A program made the translations under genes and the position numbers. Under the pieces are notes generated by a model. That model was not told the DNA's origin. It did no database searches and saw only the letters and a list, made by a program, of their open reading frames with translations. Below, one piece after another: positions 29,100-37,426 of a stretch of 46,655 nt of DNA (position 1 is its first letter; each line of letters starts with the position of its first letter). Source of the stretch: Bradyrhizobium lablabi (lineage in GTDB: Bacteria > Pseudomonadota > Alphaproteobacteria > Rhizobiales > Xanthobacteraceae); NCBI RefSeq assembly GCF_001440475.1, contig NZ_LLYB01000057.1, forward strand, positions 162,574-209,228, read 5' to 3'.

Positions 29100-29291
29100 A
29101 TGGCCAAGGCCGCAAAGACGATCAAGGTCGAGCAGATCGGCAGCGCAATCCGCCGCCACCACTCGCAGCGTTCGACGCTGATCGGCCTCAAGCTCAACAA
29201 GATCGGCCGGGTTGCCGAGCTTCAGGACACTCCTGAAGTTCGCGGCATGATCAACAAGGTCCAGCATCTCGTCCGCGTCGTCGGCGAGTAA
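29100..29291 (+). CDS. rpmD: 50S ribosomal protein L30
   Basis: A 63-aa L30. [20 protein letters not shown] and the C-terminal [13 protein letters not shown] identify it. A GGAG ribosome-binding site lies ten bases before the ATG. rplO follows after 22 bp. Some alphaproteobacteria lack L30, but this order keeps it. Confidence 0.98.
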   Translation: MAKAAKTIKVEQIGSAIRRHHSQRSTLIGLKLNKIGRVAELQDTPEVRGMINKVQHLVRVVGE

Positions 29292-29313
29292 GCAAGAGAT
29301 AAGGACGCTAACG

Positions 29314-29802
29314 ATGAAGCTCAGCGATATCGCCGACAACGCCGGCTCGCGCAAGAAGCGCATGCGCGTCGGCCGTGGCATCGGTTCGGGCAAGGGCAAG
29401 ACTTCGGGCCGCGGCGGCAAGGGCCAGACCGCGCGTTCGGGCGTGCGCATCAAGGGCTTCGAGGGCGGCCAGATGCCGCTGCATCGCCGCCTGCCGAAGC
29501 GCGGTTTCAACAATATCTTCCGGCTCCACTTCGCCGAGATCAACCTTGACCGTCTGCAGGAGGCGATCGACGCCAAGCGGATCGACGGCAAGGAAACGGT
29601 GACCGCGGAATCGCTGGTCAAGGCCGGCGTGCTGCGCCGCGCCAAGGACGGCCTGCGGCTGCTCGGCCGCGGCGAACTCAAGGCCAAGCTGGCGATCGAG
29701 GTGCATGGCGCCTCGAAATCCGCGGTTGCGGCGGTCGAGAAGGCCGGCGGCACCGTGAAGATCCTGGCCCCGGCCAAGAAGGAAGAAGGCGAGGCGGCGT
29801 AA
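29314..29802 (+). CDS. rplO: 50S ribosomal protein L15
   Basis: A 162-aa L15, a late-assembly protein threaded into 23S r[23 protein letters not shown] begins it, with [19 protein letters not shown] and [17 protein letters not shown] following. It precedes secY, as in nearly all spc operons; the 136-bp gap contains a hairpin. Confidence 0.99.
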   Translation: MKLSDIADNAGSRKKRMRVGRGIGSGKGKTSGRGGKGQTARSGVRIKGFEGGQMPLHRRLPKRGFNNIFRLHFAEINLDRLQEAIDAKRIDGKETVTAESLVKAGVLRRAKDGLRLLGRGELKAKLAIEVHGASKSAVAAVEKAGGTVKILAPAKKEEGEAA

Positions 29803-29812
29803 CATCTGCGTC

Positions 29813-29834
29813 ATGCCCGCCCGATCGCGGGCAT
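29813..29834 (+). other. Intercistronic hairpin between rplO and secY
   Basis: A perfect eight-pair stem (ATGCCCGC / GCGGGCAT) with a six-base loop, ten bases after the rplO stop and not followed by T residues. It shares the ATGCCCG arm with the hairpin after rpoB. It may lower downstream expression or protect the upstream mRNA. Confidence 0.5.
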
Positions 29835-29938
29835 AGACCAATGGACTTATCGAAGCCGAGCACCAAATAATGTCCGGCGTCTGCCGATTGCCTCGGAAAG
29901 GGGCGTCGGCCTGGGGGACGGCGGGAGAAAGCCTGAAC

Positions 29939-31270
29939 ATGGTCTCAGCAGCAGAACAACTTGCGGCAAACCTCAATTTCGGCGCTTTGGCGAAGGCCGA
30001 CGAACTGAAGAAGCGCATCTGGTTTACGCTGGGTGCGCTGCTTGTTTATCGGCTGGGCACCTATATCCCGCTGCCGGGCATTGATCCCGCGATCTGGGAG
30101 CAGGTGTTCAAGTCGCAGGCCGGCGGCATTCTCGGCATGTTCAACATGTTCGCCGGCGGCGGCATCCACCGCATGGCGATCTTTGCGCTGAACATCATGC
30201 CGTACATCTCGGCATCGATCATCATCCAGCTCCTGACCACGGTGTCGCCGCAGCTCGAAGCCTTGAAGAAGGAAGGCGAGGCGGGCCGCAAGAAGCTGAA
30301 CCAGTACACCCGCTACCTGACGGTGATTCTCGCCGCGTTCCAGTCCTACGGCATCGCCGTCGGCCTGCAGGGCGCGGGCAACGTCGTCAGCGACCCCGGC
30401 CCGTTCTTCCTGCTCTCGACCACGATCACGCTGACCGGCGGCACCATGTTCCTGATGTGGCTCGGCGAGCAGATCACCTCGCGCGGCATCGGCAACGGTA
30501 TTTCGCTGATCATTCTGGCCGGCATCGTCGCCGAACTGCCTTCAGCCTTGGCCAACATGCTGGAACTCGGACGGCAGGGCGCGCTGTCGACCGGCCTGAT
30601 CCTGATCGTGATCGTGATGGCGGTCGCCGTGATCGCCTTCATCGTGTTCATGGAACGCGCGCAGCGCCGGCTCCTGATCCAGTATCCGAAGCGCCAGGTC
30701 GGCAACAAGATGTTCGAGGGCCAGTCCTCGCATCTGCCGCTCAAGCTCAACACCTCGGGCGTGATTCCGCCGATCTTCGCCTCGTCGCTGCTGTTGCTGC
30801 CGGCGACGGTTGCGAACTTCAACGCCGGCAAGGGGCCGGAATGGTTCCAGTGGCTGAACACCCAGCTCAGCCACGGCCGTCCGCTGTTCCTGTTCCTCTA
30901 TCTGGCGCTGATCGTGTTCTTCGCCTTCTTCTACACCGCGATCGTGTTCAACCCGACCGAGACCGCGGACAATCTGAAGAAGCATGGCGGCTTCATCCCC
31001 GGCATCCGCCCGGGCGAGCGCACCGCCGAATATATCGACTACGTGCTGTCGCGGATCACCGTGCTGGGCGCGATCTATCTGGCGATCGTCTGTCTGATTC
31101 CCGAAATCCTGATTTCCTACGCCTCGGTGCCGTTCTACTTCGGCGGAACCTCGCTTCTGATCGTCGTCAGCGTGACCATGGATACGGTGGCGCAGGTGCA
31201 GGGTTATCTGCTGGCCCATCAGTATGAGGGGTTGATCCGGAAGTCCAAGCTGAGGGGCCGCCGCCGCTGA
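29939..31270 (+). CDS. secY: Preprotein translocase subunit SecY
   Basis: A 443-aa channel subunit of the Sec translocase in the inner membrane, with about ten hydrophobic segments. YRLGTYIPLPGIDP precedes TM1-plug, and MFNMFAGGGI, GITPEV-region SGVIPPIFASSLLLLP and ADNLKKHGGFIPGIRPG are family signatures. The start is the ATG at 29939 (MVSAAEQLAANL), which matches Bradyrhizobium SecY as I remember it, with GGGAG upstream; an in-frame ATG at 29870 would add 23 atypical residues. adk follows after 71 bp, as usual. Confidence 0.98.
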   Translation: MVSAAEQLAANLNFGALAKADELKKRIWFTLGALLVYRLGTYIPLPGIDPAIWEQVFKSQAGGILGMFNMFAGGGIHRMAIFALNIMPYISASIIIQLLTTVSPQLEALKKEGEAGRKKLNQYTRYLTVILAAFQSYGIAVGLQGAGNVVSDPGPFFLLSTTITLTGGTMFLMWLGEQITSRGIGNGISLIILAGIVAELPSALANMLELGRQGALSTGLILIVIVMAVAVIAFIVFMERAQRRLLIQYPKRQVGNKMFEGQSSHLPLKLNTSGVIPPIFASSLLLLPATVANFNAGKGPEWFQWLNTQLSHGRPLFLFLYLALIVFFAFFYTAIVFNPTETADNLKKHGGFIPGIRPGERTAEYIDYVLSRITVLGAIYLAIVCLIPEILISYASVPFYFGGTSLLIVVSVTMDTVAQVQGYLLAHQYEGLIRKSKLRGRRR

Positions 31271-31341
31271 TCTGCGGGTGGTCTGAAATCCGATAACAGG
31301 GTGTGCGGCATCTCGCTCACCAAGCCGGGGGGCGAATAGTC

Positions 31342-32208
31342 ATGAGATTGATCCTTTTGGGGCCGCCGGGCTCGGGCAAGGGGACCCAGGCGCAGCGGCT
31401 GGTTTCCCGGCACGGCATCGTGCAGCTCTCGACCGGCGAGATGCTCCGCTCCGCGGTTGCCGCCGAAACGCCGATCGGCCTGCAGGCCAAGGACATCATG
31501 GCCAATGGCGGCCTCGTCCCGGACGAGGTCGTGGTGGGCATCATCTCCGACCGCATCGAGCAGCCCGACGCCAAGAAGGGCTTCATCCTCGATGGCTTTC
31601 CGCGCACGGTGCCGCAGGCCGAAGCCCTCGATGAACTCCTGAAGAAGAAGCATCTCAGGCTCGACGCGGTGGTCGAACTCCGCGTCAACGAGAGCGCGTT
31701 GCTCGAGCGCGTCGAAAAGCGTGCCGAGGAAACCCGTGCGCGCGGTGAAGAGGTCCGGGTCGACGATACGCCGGAAGTGCTGACCAAGCGCTTGGCGCAG
31801 TACCGCACCCTGACCGAGCCCCTGATTCACTACTACTCCGAGCGGCGGAAGCTGCTGACGGTCGACGGCATGATGACGATCGAGCACGTCACCCGGGAGA
31901 TCAATCGCATCCTGTCTGCGATTGGCGCAGTGGAACCCAAGGCGCCGCCAGCCAGGAAGGTGGCGGCACCGGCCAGGAAGGCCGCTGCAGCCGCCAGGAA
32001 GACCGCCAGGCCGGCGGCTAAAAAGGCTGCCAAAACGGCCAAAAAGGCCTCCAAAGCGGCCCCAAAGGGCAGGAAAGCGGCTTCCAGGAAGGCCGGAAAG
32101 GCTGCCCCGGCCAGCCAGCGACGGGCTATCGGGAAGGCCAAAAAGGCAGCCCCGAAGACCGTCCGGAAGGCCGCCAAAAAGGTCACGAAAAAGCGAGCTA
32201 AGCGATAG
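31342..32208 (+). CDS. adk: Adenylate kinase with a histone-H1-like Lys/Ala/Arg-rich C-terminal tail
   Basis: The first ~195 residues are a complete short-LID adenylate kinase (ATP + AMP to 2 ADP): P-loop GPPGSGKGT at 7-15, LSTGEMLR, ILDGFPRTVPQAEAL and RRKLLTVDG. The short LID lacks the long insertion and zinc cysteines. The usual protein ends near here, but this frame goes on for 88 more residues, of which 34 are Lys or Arg, 32 are Ala and none is Asp or Glu, in PAKKA/KAAK-type units like bacterial histone-H1-like proteins. AAA lysine codons, rare in the flanking ribosomal genes, are frequent in the tail. The start is the ATG at 31342; the upstream in-frame codon at 31303 is unlikely. The tail may bind nucleic acid, which is inference. 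Confidence 0.95.
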   Translation: MRLILLGPPGSGKGTQAQRLVSRHGIVQLSTGEMLRSAVAAETPIGLQAKDIMANGGLVPDEVVVGIISDRIEQPDAKKGFILDGFPRTVPQAEALDELLKKKHLRLDAVVELRVNESALLERVEKRAEETRARGEEVRVDDTPEVLTKRLAQYRTLTEPLIHYYSERRKLLTVDGMMTIEHVTREINRILSAIGAVEPKAPPARKVAAPARKAAAAARKTARPAAKKAAKTAKKASKAAPKGRKAASRKAGKAAPASQRRAIGKAKKAAPKTVRKAAKKVTKKRAKR

Positions 32209-32214
32209 AGGCGG

Positions 32215-32243
32215 TTGACGAAACCGAGTTGAATCCTTTAATA
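32215..32243 (+). promoter_or_regulatory. Candidate promoter of the alpha operon (rpsM-rpsK-rpoA-rplQ)
   Basis: TTGACG (32215-32220) and TTAATA (32238-32243) are 17 bp apart, in the 182-bp gap after adk and about 150 bp before rpsM. No terminator was seen after adk, so this would be an internal promoter supplementing read-through. Confidence 0.4.
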
Positions 32244-32390
32244 AGCCCCGCATCCAAGTCGGATAGTTTTTGACGATGCCGGGCCCCGAAGAGATGAGGG
32301 GAGGGCGTCGTGTTCGCGTTTGCGGACACCTGCCCGAGTTAGCAAGAACATAGCCCGGTCCATAGGGGATCGGCGACAGGAGAGAAGTCC

Positions 32391-32759
32391 GTGGCCCGTA
32401 TTGCCGGCGTGAATATCCCGACCAACAAGCGCGTTCTGATCGCGCTCCAGTACATCCATGGTATCGGCCAGAAGAACGCTGCCGACATCATGGAGAAGGT
32501 CAAGATCCCGACCGATCGTCGCGTCAGCCAGTTGAGCGACCAGGAAGTCCTGCAGATCCGCGAAGTGATCGACCGCGACTATCTCGTCGAGGGCGACCTT
32601 CGCCGTGAGACCGGCATCAACATCAAGCGGCTGATGGACCTCGGCTGCTATCGCGGCCTGCGTCATCGCCGCGGCCTGCCGGTGCGCGGTCAGCGCACCC
32701 ACACCAATGCGCGCACGCGCAAGGGCCCGGCCAAGTCGATCGCCGGCAAGAAGAAGTAA
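32391..32759 (+). CDS. rpsM: 30S ribosomal protein S13
   Basis: A 122-aa S13 of the head, contacting the P-site tRNA and bridge B1. [14 protein letters not shown] and [19 protein letters not shown] are conserved. The start is a GTG, with AGGAGAG eight bases upstream, so the start choice is firm. rpsK follows after 105 bp. Confidence 0.98.
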   Translation: MARIAGVNIPTNKRVLIALQYIHGIGQKNAADIMEKVKIPTDRRVSQLSDQEVLQIREVIDRDYLVEGDLRRETGINIKRLMDLGCYRGLRHRRGLPVRGQRTHTNARTRKGPAKSIAGKKK

Positions 32760-32864
32760 TTTTCGAATCGAAGGCAGGGGCGGCGTCACCGCGCGTCGCT
32801 CATTGCTCAGGTGTAGCCGCTGGCAGTACGGCGGCGTTTGAGATCACAGGAAGGTTTTAGGATA

Positions 32865-33254
32865 ATGGGCAAGGAAGCCACCCGCGTACGCCGCCGCGAA
32901 CGCAAGAACATCGCCTCCGGCATCGCGCACGTGAATTCGTCGTTCAACAACACGACCATCACCATCACCGACGCGCAGGGCAACACCATTGCCTGGTCGT
33001 CGGCCGGCACGATGGGCTTCAAGGGCTCGCGCAAGTCGACCCCCTATGCTGCGCAGGTCGCAGCCGAAGACGTTTCCAAGAAGGCGCAGGAACACGGCAT
33101 GCGCACGCTGGAAGTGGAAGTTGCCGGCCCGGGTTCGGGCCGTGAATCGGCGCTTCGCGCGCTGCAGGCGGCGGGCTTCACCGTGACGTCGATCCGCGAC
33201 GTGACCACGATCCCGCACAATGGTTGCCGTCCGCGCAAGCGCCGGCGCGTCTGA
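32865..33254 (+). CDS. rpsK: 30S ribosomal protein S11
   Basis: A 129-aa S11 of the platform, lining the E-site mRNA path. [19 protein letters not shown] and [16 protein letters not shown] are signatures. The ATG at 32865 (MGKEATRV) follows AGGAAGG. The next gene is rpoA, without rpsD between them, the normal arrangement in alphaproteobacteria. Confidence 0.99.
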   Translation: MGKEATRVRRRERKNIASGIAHVNSSFNNTTITITDAQGNTIAWSSAGTMGFKGSRKSTPYAAQVAAEDVSKKAQEHGMRTLEVEVAGPGSGRESALRALQAAGFTVTSIRDVTTIPHNGCRPRKRRRV

Positions 33255-33261
33255 TGTCTGG

Positions 33262-33295
33262 TCGCGGGCGGTTCTGCCGCTCGCGATTGTTTTTG
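33262..33295 (+). terminator. Terminator-like hairpin between rpsK and rpoA
   Basis: TCGCGGGCGG pairs with CCGCTCGCGA over ten positions (one G-U) around a five-base loop and is followed by TTGTTTTT. It lies seven bases after the rpsK stop, inside the alpha operon, so it could be a partial terminator or attenuator that sets RpoA levels relative to S13 and S11. Confidence 0.6.
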
Positions 33296-33385
33296 GAATT
33301 TTCCGCGGACTGATCCGCGATCTCCAGCGCCAGTGATCTGAAGGCGGATCGACTGGCCGGTCCATTGACCCGAAGGGGTGACAAA

Positions 33386-34405
33386 GTGACGATCCAGAAA
33401 AATTGGCAAGAACTTATTCGACCGAACAAGCTGCAGGTAACGCCGGGCTCCGACGCGACCCGGTTTGCCACCGTTGTCGCCGAACCGCTCGAGCGCGGCT
33501 TCGGCCAGACACTCGGTAACGCACTGCGCCGCATCCTGCTGTCGTCGCTGCAGGGCGCCGCCGTGCAGTCGGTGCACATCGACGGCGTGCTGCACGAGTT
33601 CTCCTCGATCGCGGGCGTTCGCGAGGACGTCACCGACATCGTGCTCAACATCAAGGACATCTCGATCAAGATGCAGGGCGAAGGCCCCAAGCGCATGGTC
33701 GTGAAGAAGTCGGGCCCGGGCGTCGTCACCGCCGGCGACATCCAGACCGTCGGCGACATCGTCGTGCTCAATCCCGAGCTGCAGCTCTGCACGCTGGACG
33801 AGGGCGCCGAGATCCGCATGGAGTTCACCGTCGCCGCCGGCAAGGGCTACGTCGCCGCCGAGCGCAACCGGCCCGAGGATGCGCCGATCGGCCTGATCCC
33901 GGTCGACAGCCTGTTCTCGCCCGTGCGCAAGGTCTCCTACAAGGTCGAGAACACCCGCGAGGGCCAGATCCTCGACTATGACAAGCTGACCATGACGATC
34001 GAGACCAACGGCGCGATCTCGCCGGAGGACGCGGTGGCCTATGCCGCGCGCATCCTGCAGGACCAGCTCAACGTGTTCGTGAACTTCGAAGAGCCGCGCA
34101 AGGAAGTCGCGCAGGAGATCATTCCGGATCTCGCCTTCAACCCGGCGTTCCTCAAGAAGGTCGACGAGCTCGAACTGTCGGTGCGTTCGGCAAACTGCCT
34201 GAAGAACGACAACATCGTCTATATCGGCGACCTCGTGCAGAAGAGCGAAGCGGAAATGCTCCGCACCCCGAACTTCGGCCGCAAGTCGCTGAACGAAATC
34301 AAGGAAGTGCTGGCCCAGATGGGTCTGCATCTCGGCATGGAAGTGCCGGGCTGGCCGCCGGAGAACATCGACGAGCTCGCCAAGCGCTTCGAGGATCATT
34401 ACTGA
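33386..34405 (+). CDS. rpoA: RNA polymerase alpha subunit
   Basis: A 339-aa alpha subunit, the dimeric scaffold of RNA polymerase. The N-terminal domain has [20 protein letters not shown] (residues 34-53), required for dimerisation. The C-terminal domain near 250-320 has [15 protein letters not shown] and [12 protein letters not shown], which contact UP elements and activators. The start is the GTG at 33386 with AAGGGG nearby, giving [10 protein letters not shown]; a TTG at 33365 would add seven residues without family support. Confidence 0.98.
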   Translation: MTIQKNWQELIRPNKLQVTPGSDATRFATVVAEPLERGFGQTLGNALRRILLSSLQGAAVQSVHIDGVLHEFSSIAGVREDVTDIVLNIKDISIKMQGEGPKRMVVKKSGPGVVTAGDIQTVGDIVVLNPELQLCTLDEGAEIRMEFTVAAGKGYVAAERNRPEDAPIGLIPVDSLFSPVRKVSYKVENTREGQILDYDKLTMTIETNGAISPEDAVAYAARILQDQLNVFVNFEEPRKEVAQEIIPDLAFNPAFLKKVDELELSVRSANCLKNDNIVYIGDLVQKSEAEMLRTPNFGRKSLNEIKEVLAQMGLHLGMEVPGWPPENIDELAKRFEDHY

Positions 34406-34420
34406 TCGAAGATTACGTCG

Positions 34421-34440
34421 TGGCCGGGTTGTCCCGGCCA
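34421..34440 (+). other. Intercistronic hairpin between rpoA and rplQ
   Basis: A perfect eight-pair stem (TGGCCGGG / CCCGGCCA) with a TTGT loop, 15 bp after the rpoA stop and followed by non-T-rich sequence. It may be a stability element or a small dispersed palindrome. Confidence 0.5.
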
Positions 34441-34527
34441 TTACGTTACTGGGGCGAACGCAGGCAGCCCACCTGAGCAACAAGTCCGACGAACCGTCGC
34501 GACGAAGACAAGACAAGGAATAGTTCA

Positions 34528-34944
34528 ATGCGTCACGGCAAGGTTCATCGCAAGCTCAACCGCACCGCCGAGCATCGCCGCGCGATGTTCGCCAACATGT
34601 GCGCCGCGCTGATCAAGCACGAGCAGATCGTCACCACGCTGCCCAAGGCCAAGGAATTGCGCCCGATCGTCGAGAAGCTCGTTACCCTCGGCAAGAAGGG
34701 CGGGCTGGCCCTGCGCCGCCAGGCGATCTCCGAGATGCGCGACGTCGACCAGGTCAAGAAGCTGTTCGATGTGCTGGCACCCCGCTACAAGGACCGCCAG
34801 GGCGGCTACACCCGCATCATCAAGGCCGGCTTCCGCTACGGCGACAATGCCCCGATGGCCGTGATCGAATTCGTCGACCGCGACGTTGACGCCAAGGGCC
34901 AGGACTCCGGCCCGGTGCAGGAAAAGGAAGCCGAAGCGGCGTAA
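34528..34944 (+). CDS. rplQ: 50S ribosomal protein L17
   Basis: A 138-aa L17 near the tunnel exit. [20 protein letters not shown] is diagnostic, and [20 protein letters not shown] is the second conserved block. A C-terminal extension rich in Glu/Ala is common in the order. It is the last gene of the alpha operon; a strong terminator follows. Confidence 0.99.
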   Translation: MRHGKVHRKLNRTAEHRRAMFANMCAALIKHEQIVTTLPKAKELRPIVEKLVTLGKKGGLALRRQAISEMRDVDQVKKLFDVLAPRYKDRQGGYTRIIKAGFRYGDNAPMAVIEFVDRDVDAKGQDSGPVQEKEAEAA

Positions 34945-34967
34945 GCTTCTTCCGGATTGGTTTTTAG

Positions 34968-34997
34968 AAAGCGGCGCTCTCCTGCGCCGCTTTTTAT
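34968..34997 (+). terminator. Intrinsic terminator after rplQ
   Basis: A ten-pair stem (AAAGCGGCGC / GCGCCGCTTT) with a six-base loop and a T-rich tail closes the whole ribosomal gene cluster, 23 bp after the rplQ stop. Confidence 0.92.
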
Positions 34998-35080
34998 TTG
35001 CGCATCTGACGCGCGCTGGCTGCAATTGTGGTCGTACCCGCCGCTTCCGATATCGCTTTCATCAACGATGGAGATGGCGG

Positions 35081-35881
35081 ATGAAAATCGATCTTTCGGG
35101 CATGACGGCGCTGGTGACTGGCTCCACCTCCGGCATCGGCCACGCAATTGCCAAAGGCCTCCTTGCTGCAGGCGCGGACGTGGTGATCAACGGCCGAACG
35201 CAAGCCAAGGTCGATGCCGTGGTCGCCGCGCTCGGCAAGACTGCTGATAAGGCCGGCGGCAAGGTGCGCGGTGTTGCTGCTGATGTCTCGACGGCGGCGG
35301 GATGCAAGACCCTGGTTGCGGCGCTACCTGATGTGGACATTCTCATCAATAACACCGGCATCTTCGAGCCCAAGCAATTCTTCGATATTCCGGATGAGGA
35401 CTGGAGCCATTTTTTCGATGTCAACGTGATGTCCGGCATCCGTTTGTCGCGCGCCTACATGCCGGGCATGCTGAAGCGCAATTGGGGACGTATCGTTTTC
35501 ATCGCTTCGGAGTCGGCGCTGATGATTCCCAAGGAGATGATCCATTACGGCATGACCAAAACGGCGCAGCTCGCAGTTTCGCGCGGCCTTGCCGAATTGA
35601 CCCGAGGTACCGCTGTTACCGTCAATTCAGTGATGCCGGGGCCGACCATGTCCGAAGGCGTTGAGACTTTCGTCGCCGATCTCGCCAGACAGAACGGCCA
35701 GTCCGAGCAGGATGCAGCCGCGCAGTTCATCAAGCAGCATCGCCCCGGATCGTTGATCCAGCGCTTTGCCAGCGTCGAGGAGATCGCCAATATGGTGATC
35801 TACGTCAGTTCGAAAGAGGCTTCCGCCACCAACGGCGCTGCACTGCGGGCAGAAGGCGGGCTGATTCAGACCATCGCGTGA
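35081..35881 (+). CDS. Short-chain dehydrogenase/reductase (SDR)
   Basis: A 266-aa classical SDR. The Rossmann motif TGSTSGIG covers residues 13-20, NNTG the structural motif, and the catalytic pair is Tyr156 and Lys160 (YGMTK), preceded by a serine in the FIASES segment. The glycine motif and a following Arg (NGRT) suggest NADP(H), which is tentative. The ATG at 35081 has GGAG eight bases upstream. DUF1330 begins eight bases after it, so the two are probably cotranscribed. The substrate is unknown. Confidence 0.95.
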   Translation: MKIDLSGMTALVTGSTSGIGHAIAKGLLAAGADVVINGRTQAKVDAVVAALGKTADKAGGKVRGVAADVSTAAGCKTLVAALPDVDILINNTGIFEPKQFFDIPDEDWSHFFDVNVMSGIRLSRAYMPGMLKRNWGRIVFIASESALMIPKEMIHYGMTKTAQLAVSRGLAELTRGTAVTVNSVMPGPTMSEGVETFVADLARQNGQSEQDAAAQFIKQHRPGSLIQRFASVEEIANMVIYVSSKEASATNGAALRAEGGLIQTIA

Positions 35882-35889
35882 GGTGAGAA

Positions 35890-36186
35890 ATGCCGGCCTA
35901 TGTGATTTCCGAAGTCGAGATGCGCGATGCCGCCGGCTTCGAGACCTATCGCAGCATCGCGGCCCAGACGATTGCGCAGTATGACGGCCGCTATCTGGTG
36001 CGCGGCGGCGCGGCCAGCGTTGTCGAAGGCGGCCCTCCGCCGAAAGCCATCGTCGTCGTCGAGTTTCCGACGATGGAACGTTTGCGCGAATGGTACGCCT
36101 CGCCCGAATACGCTGAAGCGCTGAAAGTGCGGCAGAGCGCGCTGGATCGACGACTGATCTTTGTTGAGGGGGGCGCGCCGGCTTGA
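35890..36186 (+). CDS. DUF1330 family protein
   Basis: A 98-aa protein of the DUF1330 family, a dimeric alpha-beta (ferredoxin-like) fold. PAYVISEVEMRDAAGFETYR and the central VVEFPTMERLREWYASPEY are the typical blocks. GAGGTGAG precedes the ATG, eight bases after the SDR stop. The family function is not established; adjacency suggests a role with the SDR. Confidence 0.93.
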   Translation: MPAYVISEVEMRDAAGFETYRSIAAQTIAQYDGRYLVRGGAASVVEGGPPPKAIVVVEFPTMERLREWYASPEYAEALKVRQSALDRRLIFVEGGAPA

Positions 36187-36331
36187 GCTTGCAAAGCAAT
36201 GACGCGCTGAAAGCGCGTCAGCGATATCTTTGTGCATTCAACGCCTTGCGGTGCTGCATTCTTCTTGGAACAAGTGGGTGAAAAATCTGTTTTTCCCGCA
36301 GCCGCGCTGATGCGGTTTGAGGAGGAATTAG

Positions 36332-36682
36332 ATGAAGAAGCTGTTCATACTTGCGGCGGCAGCGTCGCTGGTTGCGACGATGGCCAACGCGCAAACGACC
36401 GTAGTCACTCCCGGAACGACCACCGGAGCTGCGGGCGCTACGATTCAGATCGAGCCGGAGTACCGCACGAGGATCAAGAGCTACGTGACCGAGCACAAGA
36501 TCCGCCCGGTCGAAACACGGGAAAGGATCGTGGTTGGCGCGAAGGTGCCGACCGACGTCGAACTTACGGCGGTGCCTTCCGATTGGGGTCCGTCGGTGAC
36601 GAAATATCGCTATGTCTATTCCGGCAACCGCGTGATGCTGGTTGATCCCGGCACGCGCACTGTGGTGCATGAGATCGACTGA
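36332..36682 (+). CDS. DUF1236 family secreted protein
   Basis: A 116-aa protein with a clear signal peptide: MKK, a hydrophobic LFILAAAASLVATMA and an ANA-QT cleavage site near residue 20. The mature part carries two short DUF1236-like units (PEYRTRIKSYV and the VGAKVPTDVELTAVP region), ending in a basic-hydrophobic segment. An excellent AGGAGG ribosome-binding site lies seven bases before the ATG. DUF1236 proteins are common in rhizobia and have no settled function; a periplasmic location is inferred. Confidence 0.92.
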   Translation: MKKLFILAAAASLVATMANAQTTVVTPGTTTGAAGATIQIEPEYRTRIKSYVTEHKIRPVETRERIVVGAKVPTDVELTAVPSDWGPSVTKYRYVYSGNRVMLVDPGTRTVVHEID

Positions 36683-36705
36683 GGTACCTCTCGTCGCTCC
36701 ATGCA

Positions 36706-36740
36706 AAAAGGGCCGCCTATGAGGCGGCCCTTTTCTTTGC
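36706..36740. terminator. Bidirectional terminator shared by two convergent genes
   Basis: A perfect 13-pair stem (AAAAGGGCCGCCT / AGGCGGCCCTTTT) with a three-base loop. It ends in T-runs on both strands, so it can stop transcription from the DUF1236 gene (+) and from the Gly/Tyr-rich gene (-). Confidence 0.92.
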
Positions 36741-36744
36741 GGGA

Positions 36745-37140
36745 TTACCAGCGGCGCCAGTAACCGCCGTAATATCGCGGACCATAGTATCGCGGACCGC
36801 CATAGTAGGCGTACGCCGGACGATACACGCGGCGAACATAGGGCCCACCGTAGTATCCGCCATAGTATCCGCCGTAGTACGGTGCGTATCCGCCGCCGTA
36901 ATAGGCTGGGGAATATCCGCCGTAGTAGCCCGGGTAACCGCCGTAATATCCGTAACCCGGACCATAGGCGTAGGCGTTCGACGCCAGTCCGCCGATCACC
37001 GCGCCCGCGATCAATCCGCCAGCCAGAGCCCCGCCCCAGCCCCAGCCCCCTCCGCGCCAAGCATGCGCCGGCGAAGGTGCCGCTACCGCCGTCAAGCCCA
37101 GGACCGCCGCTGCGGCCAAAGCCAAAGGTGCCTTTTTCAT
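36745..37140 (-). CDS. Secreted Gly/Tyr-rich low-complexity protein
   Basis: A 131-aa protein with a signal peptide (MKKAPLALAAAAVLGLTAVA, cleavage after AHA near residue 27) and a short Trp/Gly segment and hydrophobic glycine-zipper-like stretch (GGLIAGAVIGGLASN). The rest is YGG/YYGG-type repeats with scattered Pro and Arg. GGAGGAG lies before the start. Small GY-rich exported proteins of this kind are common in Bradyrhizobium and often annotated as hypothetical; a surface or envelope role is plausible but unproven. Confidence 0.9.
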   Translation of the reverse strand: MKKAPLALAAAAVLGLTAVAAPSPAHAWRGGGWGWGGALAGGLIAGAVIGGLASNAYAYGPGYGYYGGYPGYYGGYSPAYYGGGYAPYYGGYYGGYYGGPYVRRVYRPAYAYYGGPRYYGPRYYGGYWRRW

Positions 37141-37426
37141 CGACTCCTCCTTTACTTAACCAGCCAGACAAACTTTCCACATAACCGGAGACTCGCTAAA
37201 CACTTTCGAGTGAAGTTTGTTGCTTTAGGTCAAGCTTCCGAACGGCTCCGCGCCGGATTTAATTTTGATGAACAGGCGTTCAGGAGACCGCTTCGACGGT
37301 CGCAGCCGGCGAGTGGCGCCATTTTTTCCGATTGGGAACTATTGTCGCGGGCAGGTGGACGAGGCGCGCCGTTCGTCTCTTGTCGCGGTATCCGGATGCG
37401 AATATTGCGGGTGCGATCTGCCCATG

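Noticed and set aside
29870..29938. Upstream in-frame ATG of secY, adding 23 residues
   Set aside because: The extra residues are not SecY-like, and the ATG at 29939 gives the familiar N-terminus with GGGAG upstream.
36201..36219. Eight-pair hairpin (GACGCGCT / AGCGCGTC) after the DUF1330 gene as a terminator
   Set aside because: It has no T-run on the plus strand, so I list it only here; it may be a weak or Rho-assisted end.
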